From Pholiota molesta (Eukaryota; Basidiomycota; Agaricomycetes; Agaricales; Strophariaceae): 64,000 nucleotides of DNA. The stretch lies in contig JACGCK010000005.1 in NCBI GenBank assembly GCA_014925825.1, forward strand, positions 1 through 64,000, in the 5' to 3' direction. Below, one piece after another: positions 1-10,000 of the stretch; the stretch's first letter is position 1; the number at the start of each line of letters is the position of its first letter. The notes below the pieces were generated by a model. The model had not been told where the DNA came from, ran no database searches, and saw only the letters and a program-made list of their open reading frames with translations. The translations under genes and the position numbers were made by a program.

Positions 1-83
1 CGCGCAGCAGTAGCAGCGGCGGGGCGCGCTCGGGCTCGGGCACCAGGACGGGACGGTATTCGAAGGGCGAGGATGCGTATTAG
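1..83 (+). CDS. 3' end of an unidentified gene (partial)
   Basis: A frame open from base 3 ends at a TAG at 81-83. It encodes about 26 residues rich in Ser, Gly and Arg, ending in Lys-Gly-Glu-Asp-Ala-Tyr. The high GC and low-complexity composition match C-terminal tails of other coding regions here, and the sequence turns AT-rich right after the stop. The rest of the gene lies outside the window, so no function can be given. This could be chance, because the open stretch is short. Confidence 0.4.
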   Translation, partial: RSSSSGGARSGSGTRTGRYSKGEDAY

Positions 84-451
84 GTGGAGGAGGAGGACGG
101 GGTTAATTTATCGGCATACATTACAAACTTAGACTTGCACATTATCCTCCTATAGCTGCACTACTTACTACTGTCTGTCTGTTGCGCATTATGTACTCTA
201 TTTCATTACCACTACCATTCTTGCTGTTTATTGCTTTCGTATTAATTACCCATACTTACTAGAATAGGTCAATCACATTACCACCACTCTGTTAGCATCT
301 AGTCTTATGGGATTTATGTCAGCGACAGTCAAACTGACCACGATACTTGAGAGACTTGAGTGTAAATGATGGACGAAATGGAGATGATTAAATATTGAGA
401 TTCAAAAATTAAAACGACTGTCAACAGAGCTACCTTACCTCTAGGTCCCTC
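84..451. other. Intergenic spacer, no gene seen
   Basis: AT-rich sequence between the 3' tip of the first gene and the 3' end of the minus-strand DUF4419 gene, so it is a convergent 3'-3' spacer. No open frame, tRNA or repeat stands out. Confidence 0.5.
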
Positions 452-1867
452 TCAAGCGCCTGAGTCTGCAGCAGCTCCGCCGAGACGACCTTCAAAAAAA
501 TTATTCATCTCCACTGCTATAGGGTCCTCACACGTCTCTTTGATAAACATAAACCAACCCGGCAGAGGCCGCACCGTGTCCCGCACCTCGCCTTCCACCT
601 TCATCGCCAAGTGGCCGGACACCATCATGCAATCGAACATCTCGCCGTTATCGTCCAGCTCGACGTCAACCTCGCAGAACCCGCCCGGGATTTTGTCAGA
701 GTCTGTCAGCCCGTATTCGGTGTCGTCGAGGACAAGCCTCTCAACATTTTCGCTTCCGAATCCGTAGGAGCGCCGACGGGGGCCCGTCAACGAGGGCCCC
801 ATCCAGACGCCTTCTTGGTCCCATACGCAGAACGCGGTGAGCCACCCCGTGAGATAGGTGGGGCCTGAGCCAGTATGGTGGTAGTGGCAGACGCGGCCCC
901 AAAAGTCGAGGTCCAGGTCACCGTCGAATGCCTTGACGAAGCGCGTTAAGATGGGTCGGAGGAGGGATGCCCACGCTTCTGGTTCGGGCCCGAACTGCTG
1001 GAGCTTGTCGATCCGCGCGAGCAGGTTTTCCCAGTCAAGTTTCTCGCCCTCTAGGGTAACGGAGGGTATACCGCAGGCTAGACTGAAACCGAAGGAAAAG
1101 TATCTGCAGTAATGCGACTTAGGTTGGCTGGGGTATCTAATAAAAAAACGAAAACAAAAGTGACCTACGCCTTGAGTGTAGCCATCATCATGACAGCGCA
1201 GATCACAGTATCGTTCTTTGTCGTGGTGCTAAAATCTGGCAGGATCCAGTCCTTCAGGTCTTTATCGATGACCTGTGTTAATGTAAGTAAATAGCCACAT
1301 GAAATTTAGTTCTGACGAACGTTTTCATCAATCAATTCAGTCATTCGGGTTGCAAGGGCGCCAAAATCAACGAAATATCGATTTCCCACTGCAGAAACTG
1401 TGAGTTTCTTCTGCCCTTCGTGCTGAACAAAGTGTTGCCGGAGCTCTTCTGCGTGGGCGTTAACGCTGAATCAGACAATCTTGACTTAGCATGAATTTTG
1501 GATGAATAGAATGCGGCGTACTAGAAGTTAAACTGCCCTAGAATTGCCGTCCAAACGTCATCTGGCCTTCCAGTCGTTAAGCAAACCACTCTTTTGATTC
1601 AAGAGATATAACTAACTTGATAACGAGATGGTAGTGCTTGTTATACGCCTCCGTCACAGTATCAACGAAGCCGTTCCTAATAGGTTTTATCTTCGAAAAA
1701 TCTTGTTTTCCACTGTGGTAGGAGGTCTGCAGAAGTTCAGCGCTGCGGAGGGTTCGTGTCTGTTTTCCCCAGGTCGCGGCCAGCAGCTGATCGGCGTTCG
1801 TAACTTGAGGATTGAAACTTGGCATAGAATTGGCCTCATGTGCGGCGACTTTAAAGTGGACAGGCAT
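452..1867 (-). CDS. DUF4419 protein
   Basis: Five exons, 5' to 3': 1867-1617, 1566-1522, 1465-1321, 1272-1169, 1103-452. Introns are 48-65 nt with GT-AG ends, and the model gives 398 residues. Family signatures of fungal DUF4419 (PF14388) proteins run through the model in order: PDDVWTAILGQFNFYVNAHA, then EELRQHF, the YFSFGFSLACGIPSVTLEG stretch, DFWGRVCHYH and TYLTGWLTAFCVWD. Several of these are only continuous after splicing, which supports the exon joins. The start was placed at Met 1867 (MPVHFKV), where family members begin; an in-frame Met at 1945 would add 26 residues with no family look. The function of DUF4419 is unknown. The family is expanded in mushroom-forming fungi. No damage is visible. 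Confidence 0.88.
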
Positions 1868-3253
1868 TTTGAGAACCAGCTCTATCGAATTGAGATGGGG
1901 ACGACGAGCAAGGGAGTGTAAGAACTTGTGAATCTTGTGGTCCAATATAAGCAGTTGTGTAAAATTATCAAGATATGATATGAATCTCGATAATCAAATA
2001 GAAGCTCATAATTAGCGATGTGGGCGGCTGAAATTGTAATTCTGTGACGTCATCCCACAGACTCCCATAGGACCAAATAAGGTTAATGATATTCTATAAA
2101 AGTCATCCTTCAGACACTACTTTATTGTACTTATTCGTTGCATAGACCACAGGGTGTACTCGAGTGCTGGGAAAATTACCATTCAAATATTGAGATAAAG
2201 CAATGATGGAAAGGTGTGCGTGGATTAAACAGATACTATATCTACCTAGATCAATTTCTTGACAATCTGTGGAGAACATCACGTAGTCTCTCAAAATAGG
2301 ACTTCGAGCCCGATTCTCGTGTCCATCAAAAGTTGTAAAGTAAACGGAAACTATCTTTGACTCGAAAAGACTATGTAAAATTGAAGCTATCCACGGTCAA
2401 CCAAGAAACAACACAGCTACTTATCTTGCAAGGTAGTATCGACACACGATTCAAGTATTCCCAAGTACTTACGTAGATATTGTAAACAGTGAGTTCAGCG
2501 GAGCGCCCTGACCAATAAATTTAGCAAAAGAAGTAGGTTGTTCAGCCATGTACATATAGGTGGACCTTCCAAGCTTGATAACAGTAAGTCATGCGTAGAC
2601 CATTGGGTGCATGCAAGCGCTGTTCGAAGGGAACGTATAATGTAATACTCAAATTTCTAGATTTCAGGAATATCAAGGAAGATGTACAAGCTATTCATTC
2701 CCATTGACAATCATCTAGCTGATGGAAATGGCGGGCGTGGATTACATGGATAATTTATACCTGGGTCAACTGACAGCCTCCAGTGGTCCCGACGAGGCCT
2801 TATCTTTGTCCTTGATATACTTACCTCCAAACCCGCAATTTCTTACTCTGTTCAAAGTTATCACCGCAAGCTTTGATGCATTATGGATTAGAATGTATCC
2901 AATCCGATTCTTTACTAAATACTGGTAATATAGCGTGTACCGATACATTGTTTGATACAGGTATTAAGAACTAGATAAATGGTCGTCGATATGTCGTACG
3001 TATACTAACAAATACATTGAGATGTCCGTGCCCGTGTCCTTGCTACAGAGTGGAGAATAGTAACGTCTATAGTCATAAGTAGTCATATGGTCGTGACAGG
3101 TATAGTAGCCAATGGCAATTAAGGTGTAACAGTCGGAGCATAGAGAAAAATGGAAGAGAATCGGACAGACAACGAACAAAATAACAATAAGAGATAGAAA
3201 TCCACGCGATGGAAAGAAACAATAAAAGAACAAAACCACAACTCGAAACGAGA
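1868..3253. other. Intergenic spacer with two weakly similar segments
   Basis: About 1.4 kb of AT-rich DNA upstream of the DUF4419 gene and downstream of the EGF-like gene. Short open frames on both strands show no family pattern. Two stretches near 2137-2200 and 2585-2650 share a degenerate core (tagacca then gggtg), possibly remnants of one old repeat. The part next to 3253 is the 3' flank of the membrane protein gene. Confidence 0.4.
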
Positions 3254-6200
3254 TCAAAACGGCATCGGCGCGGCTCGCTTCGCGTTGTTGGCAGACCCAC
3301 GCTCCCGCTCCGAGTCGTCTCCCGCAAACAGGCTCACCGAAAAGCGCGACTCCAGGTCGCGCCGCACAGGCAGCCGCGGGTCCTGCACGCGCCGCGGCAC
3401 ACCCGTCAGCTGCGAGTACAGCGACGGCGCCGACATGTGGCTGCTCGCGTCGCTCAGCGAGCGCTGCTCCGCGTCCTCCATCGCGCGCTGCGACGGAACC
3501 GGCGCGTACCGCCCCCTGCGCGGTGCTCGCGCCACGCAGCGGACTTCGTGTCGGGACGGCGGTTGTACGACTCGATGAGGTGCACCATGTCCACCTCGGG
3601 CGCCGCTGGGGTGGGCGCAGGGGCCTTGTACGCCTTGAGGCCCGCGTTGCTTTGGTGGTGTAGAGGTCCAAGGTGCACGATGTTCGGCATGCGCACCGCG
3701 ACAGGCTGGCTCGGAGTGTGCCGAAGAGCTTCTCGCCCCAGCGAATGAGCCTCCAGCGCCAACCTCCAGTGGCTGCGGCGGCATTCCGATGCGTGATGAC
3801 AGGCATGGGCTCATCGTGGATCGGCGAAAATTGCCTCGCGGTAGGCAGATACCCACCCGGAGCTGTAGACCGCGCCGACCCGCGACCGAGAAGCCTGAGC
3901 CCCCACTGCGCGAGCTTCCAGCGCCAACCGCGCCCGTGGTCCGGAGGGTACATCGCCGCCTTCGCATCCGCGCGCTTCTTGCGCTGGCGCCGGCGGAAGC
4001 ACCAGAGCACAGCAAGGAAAATAAACGCACAACCGAGCGCCATGAGCAGGATTTCCCACCACTGGAGGCGACGCGTGTGTTCCACTGTCGTCGTCGTGTT
4101 GATGCCGGAGACAGGTGGAAGGGGTGTGGAGCCGCCGGACGGCGAGGTCGTGGTAACAAGGTCTGAAAGACACACGCCGAGGCCGGCGATGACGCTCGTG
4201 CCTGCCTGGCAGTCCGCCGCAACGCACGAGCCCTGGCTGAGCTTCTGCCCCGCACTCGCGCACGCCAGACAGTTGCTCGATCCAGCCGCGGAGCAGCTTG
4301 CGCAGCTCGAGTCGCAGGCCTGACAGGTTCCTGATGTAGGGTCGAAGAACTGATTTTGGGCGCATGTTGGGAAGCAGCGGCCGTTGACGAGCACTGGACG
4401 CGATGCTGGACAGCTCGTGCATTGATTGAACGAGCCCCCGGAGCAGCTGGCGCAGTCTGCGCTGCAAGTGAGGCAAGCACCGGCGGAGGCGAAAGTGTTG
4501 GAGGGGCAGGTGGATATGCATTGGCCTTTAGACGCGAGTTGGTTGTTGGAGCATGTAAGGCAGAAGGTTGAGGATCCTGAGCAAGAAGTGCAGGATGAAT
4601 CGCATGCTACGATACGGATATCAGTGAGTAGATTGTAAAGCGACCATTTCGACACGACTTACGAATGCAGGTCAGATTGTCTTGCGCGGACACCGTTGTG
4701 CCAGAAGGACAACTCGCAACACAGGTACCATTGCTGAGGAATAATCCAGGGAGACACGCCGTGCATTGCTTCTGTTCCACAATAGAGGCACCGTTGAAGC
4801 CAGGAATTTGGCACTTGGTACAGGTCGCGCCACAAGCTATACATCAAACGTCAGTGCAAGTAAAAATATAGAAAAACAACCAACGTACTATCACATTCAT
4901 GCTTATCATTGTCCGCAATGAGGTTCGTGCCTTGGCACACACCCAGCGTGTCGGCAGATACACACGCGCCGTTATTGGAAAAAGTGCCCGAGGCACAGAG
5001 GATGCAGTCGTTCGACGTTCCGCCAGTGCAAGTTTTGCAAGCCGAGGAGCATACTGCGCATGCAGCGCCGTTGGGAAAGCTGCCATCAGGGCATACCTGG
5101 TTCGTCGTCGTCGTGGCTGGTAATGGATCGCACTTCGTCTTATCGACGCTATCTTGCGTGAAACCTGACTTGCATGCCGTGCATTGACCAGTCCCATCGG
5201 CGCACTGCGTGCAACCAAGTTGGCAAACTAGAGACGAAAAAGAAAGAATATTAAAATCGAAAATTGACCGAATTGGGCCATAAAACGTACCTTGACAGTC
5301 GCCTGAGGGTGTCAGGAAGAAGCCAGGCAGGCATTTCGCGCATTGTGTACCATTGTTGCCAGTCGTGAATCCAGGCGTACACGCGCAAGTGCCGTTCGCA
5401 CCGCATACTCCACTCTGGCAGTTGCAGCTGGACGGCGCATTCGCAGCTGGTGCAGGCTTCAGACACCTACCCGTCCCCGTCGTGCCGTCATCGCAGGTGG
5501 TACAGTTTGAGGGACACGGCTGGCATGTAGGCCCAAAAAATCCGGAAGCGCACGTCTCGCACGACGCTCCAGAAAATCCAGGCTGGCATTGGCATACGCC
5601 TGTCGCTGAGCACACGCCCCCGGCGGAGCATGCGGGCGAGCATGCAGCGGACTGGATATCCACAAGCGAGAGTGAGCCTGCATTGGATGCAGGGAGTTGC
5701 GCAATATCCGGGACGGAGTCCCAGACGACGAGGCGGTTCGGTCCGACGTTCAGGGCGATCCAAACGTTGGACGACAGCGCCAATGCACTAGCTGTAACTG
5801 GAGTCGACAAGTTGGTGACTGGTGATGAAGGCAGGGCTGAGAAGGCGGCTTGGCCTGAATATAGACGGTTCGCATAGAATGCCACTCCGGGCTGCAATGC
5901 GACGGTCAAAGGGAGAGATATTGAAGAGGAAGCGTTGAATCCGGCTGAGGGTGACAAAGATGTCGATGATGAGGTGAGGGTGTCGCGGAGAAGTTGCGGG
6001 TTTGTTGAGGCCTCATATGTGCCAGGAAGAAGGTGAAGCGAGGTAGAGGTACCGGTTATGGTGGCACCAACTGCAAATGAGATATAGTTAGATAGGAGTA
6101 AACGCAGAAACAATGGTAAGAACAGTCCCGCGCGGTCAGTGAGCGCTAAGCAACCCTGAGGCCTAAGAGCACGCAGGGGTCGGGCAAAATATGTGGCCGT

Positions 6201-6457
6201 TGTGGGCACAAATGCTCACTCCGTTGAACGTTGAACCGAGACGCCGCCGAACTGTCGCAGAGTACATAAGAAGCCACTCACTGGTTGTGTTGGAGTAGCC
6301 CTGCAGACATTGGCCTGCGATGCATAGGATTGTTGATGTTGATTGGGCAACTTTGGAGACAGAGATCAGTAAAAGAGAAATATATTCGACATGAGCACGT
6401 ACGAAGTGGTATTGGCAGAAATAATAGGGCGCTTAACGCGCCGAAACGCGCGAACAT
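3254..6457 (-). CDS. EGF/furin-like cysteine-rich single-pass membrane protein (two apparent frameshifts)
   Basis: Six exons: 6457-6403, 6350-6282, 6070-5291, 5227-4889, 4836-4663, 4606-3254. The first exon encodes a clean signal peptide (MFARFGALSALLFLPIPLL, cleaved near AQS). A Ser/Thr-rich beta-type region follows, then from about residue 190 a long ladder of EGF-like and furin-like repeats (patterns such as CSPACSAGGVC, CDSSCTSC, CSADCASC). A Pro/Thr stalk, a single membrane helix near residues 655-676 (EILLMALGCAFIFLAVLWCF), a basic stop-transfer RRRQRKKR and a cytoplasmic tail of about 240 residues complete it. In the tail the frame shifts by one missing base near 3711-3722 and again at a C5 run (3512-3516). 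Adding one base at each makes the whole model 923 residues. Intron 2 is unusually long (211 nt). Likely a cell-surface sensor or adhesion-type protein; ligand and partner are unknown. Confidence 0.8.
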
Positions 6458-7029
6458 AGCGAACCTGGAAGTTCTCGGAAGGTTTGATGGTGGTGGTAGA
6501 GGTCAAAGTGTAGAAAGGAAATCCAGTTCACAGCTCTCAGCGGATAAGGCCCATGATCCGACTCCATTGTGCTCGTCGTTGGCTATTGTTCTGCTCGTCG
6601 TCGAGGACAATAGTTTGCAGCCACGGCCCGCCATTGTTATTTTTGTTTGTCCTTGCTTGCGTACGGACGCGATCACGTGACTCGAACAAGGGCGCCCGAG
6701 CAACATAACTCCTCATCTCAGCTCAATCTTTGCTCTTTTATCTTTGCATATTCAATTGAAGCGAGACTGTTTTCATCATGAATTCAGAGCAAGGGATAGT
6801 TCCATTCCAATTACATTGTTTCAGGCCAATCAGAATATAAGGAAATGTAAATGTACAGAAATAAAAGTACAGAACTTTACTCTATAATTACAAAAAAGCA
6901 TCGAGATATAGAAAGTCCAAGGACACAAATAATAGTGATACAGATTGATGCAAATAATGTCCACGGAGAATACAAAAAGACAAAGAAGAATTAGAAATGT
7001 ACAGTAAATGTTTCCATTTACCTAGGGTA
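6458..7029. other. Spacer between two minus-strand genes
   Basis: Upstream region of the EGF-like membrane protein and 3' flank of the mini-exon gene. The section 6700-7029 is A/T-rich with no open frame of note. The promoter of the 6457 gene should lie within 6458-6720, but no TATA-like box is clear. Confidence 0.4.
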
Positions 7030-10000
7030 TCAACTAGTGACTAGGTATTCCGGAATGGGTACCTCTTCCATTTCGTCGTCGTCGTCCGAATCGGCGGCGG
7101 CGGCGTCGTCCTCACGCGAAATGTCTTCCGTGTCCTCATTCTAATATCACGGCATTAGATAGAAACGAACAGCAAAAACGGTAATTGACTTACAACGCGC
7201 GTTTCCGGCGCCGCTACATCAGTAACGGCGCGTCCATCCATAACCGTCTGTGCCATTGCCTCGCCGTGCTCGGGTACAGGACTTTGGACCGACGATGTGG
7301 GCTAGTATGATGCCTGAATAAATTCCTGGTATGATTCAGAGAAGACGTAGAGACTCACCCCGAATAAGAACTCTCCTTGGGCCTCCGCTACCTTCTCTGC
7401 CGGACTACTTATGCAGACAAAATTAAAAATATTGGGCTACAAGAAGATCAGATGAGCAAGCTGAACCGACGACAAGAATATCATTGGAACTCACGTCCGG
7501 CGCTCGTGGTTGTAGGATTCTCCCCTTTGGCAGTGCCTTGATGATCCGTGGTCCAACCTGCATAACCTTTCGTGTCAGTTTCAAAAATTGCCAGCTAACA
7601 TACATGCTCGAACTCACCTCTGGTACCTCGGTCGAAGCCTGCGCGTGAAGTTCCTGCATCCGGGATTCTGCCGCCGTCGCCAGGATGTCCAAAGCGTCAA
7701 ACTATTGAGGACCAAGTAAGTTGAAGAATTGATAAACGAAAGCGCTGAAACTCACCACGGGTTCAGGTGCTACATGAACAGCTGGCAGTTCGCTCGCCAC
7801 CGGTGATTCACTCGACACTGACGGTTCGCTCACAATGACCCTCGCCGACCTCCGCTTTGGGAGAGGTCGAACAGGTCGGTTGAGCTATATGGTATTTGAA
7901 TAAACCTTCTGAATAAATCATAAAGGCACAAAGACTCACCATAGGTTCCGATGCTGTGAATTCCGTTTGCTGGTCTCGAGTTTCCTCCTCTGTCACAAAG
8001 CCTTCGATAGACGATGTATATTGCGGCGCGTAAAATGATTGTGCCATTTGTGCCATCGTTTCGTCCGTAGGTTCCGATGCTAAGAATCCCATTCGCGGGT
8101 CTCGAGCTTCCTCACCTGTCGCAAAGCCTTCGAAAGACGATGGATAGTCCGTTGGGTAAGATGCTACCGATGCCAGCATTTGTGCCATCATTTCTTCCGA
8201 AAGTTGCGATATTACCTGGTCCGCCATTTGTGCCGGATAGAAAAATGTCGGTGCCATCGCTTGTGCCATCGTTTCGTCTGTAGGTTCCGGTGCTGCGAAT
8301 TCCGATTGCTGGTCTCGGGTTTCCTCCTCTGCCACAAAGCCTTCGATCGACGATGTATACTCCGGCGTGTAAGATGACTCTGCCATCGTTGTTTCGTCCG
8401 TAGGTTCCGATGCGAAGAATTCCATTCGCGGGTCTCGAGCTTCCTCATCTGTCGCAAAGCCTTCGAAAGACGGTGGATATTCCGTGTGGTAAGACGCTAC
8501 CTGTGCCATCATTTGTGCCATCTCTTCTGGTGTATAGTAGTAAAACGACTGTGCCATCGTTTCGTCCGTAGGTTCCGATGGTAAGGATTGCATTTGCGGG
8601 TCTCGAGCTTCTTCCTCTGTCGCAAAGCTCATCTGCAAGGGTTCCATATCATAATCATAATCCACCTGCTCCATCGTTGCTTCCAATGCTGACACTGGTG
8701 AGACGGGTCGTACGAGCTAAATGAAAATGAAATAAGTTCCTAGAAAACAAAGAAATGCCTGCAAAACTCACTTCTGAACGAGGTAAACCCCACTGTGCCA
8801 TCGTTTCTTCCTGTTCTGGCGCCGGATTTGGGACCCAGTGTGCAGTCTAACGAAAATGAAATGAATTCTGAGAAAATAATGATTGTAACGCTCCCAAACT
8901 CACGTCTGCTGGAGGTAAGATGGCTGCGTATTTTTTCTCCAGATCATAGAACATTTGGGCGTCCGTTGCTTTCAATTCTGACGCCGTACATAGGATGGGT
9001 TGTGCGAGCTAATGAAATGAACTAAGTTCCCAGAAAAAGATGAAATGCCTGCAAAACTCACTTCTGAATCAGGTAGACCCCACTGTATCATAGCTTCTTC
9101 CTGTTCTGGCGCCGGACTCGGGACCCAGTGTGCGGTCTAACGAAAATGAAATGAATTCTGAGGAAACTATAATCGCAATGCTCCGAAACTCACTTCTGCC
9201 TGAGCTAAAAAGGCTGCGTAATGTTGCTCGCTATCATAGTTCATTTTCGCCACCGTTGCTTGCGATTCTGACGCCGGACTTGGGACAAAGTGAGCGGGCT
9301 AATGAAAATAAAATAAATTCCAAGAAAACAATGATTGCCACTCTCCCAAACTCACTTCTGCCTGAGGTAAGAAGGCTGGGTACTGTTGCTCCGTATCATA
9401 GTCAATTTTCGCAATCGTTGCTTCCACTTCTGACGCCGGATTTGGGACGGGTTGTGCGAGCTAAATGAAAATGAAATAAGTTCCTAGAAAACAAAGAAAT
9501 GCCTGCAAAACTCACTTCTAAATGAGGTTGATCCCACTGCGTCATCGCTTCTTCCTTTTCTGACGCCGGACTTGGGACAAAGTATGCGGGCTAATGAAAA
9601 TAAAATAAATTCCAAGAAAACAATGATTGCCACTCTCCGAAACTCACTTCTGCCCGAGGTGAGAAGGCTGGGTACTGTTGCTCCTTATCATAGTCAATTT
9701 TCGCAATTGTTGCTTCCACTTCTGACGCCGGACATGGGACGGGTTGTGCGAGCTAAATGAAAATGAAATAAGTTCCTAGAAAACAACGAAATGCCTTCAA
9801 AACTCACTTCTTGATGAGGTTGATCCCACTGCGCCTTCGCTTCTTCCTTTTCTGGCGCCGGACTTGGGACAAAGGGTGCGGGCTAATGAAAATAAAATAA
9901 ATTCGAAGAAAACAATGATTGCAACACTCGGAACTCACTTCTGCCTGAGGTAAGAAGACTGCTTCTTGTTCATCTGCTGCGGGACTTTGGATCGCGTGTT

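Noticed and set aside
3500..3760. An intron removing the middle of the EGF-like protein tail
   Set aside because: The segment in the third frame (MPNIVHLGPLHHQS and HLIESYNRRPDTKS) is clearly protein-like, so two one-base losses fit better than an intron there.
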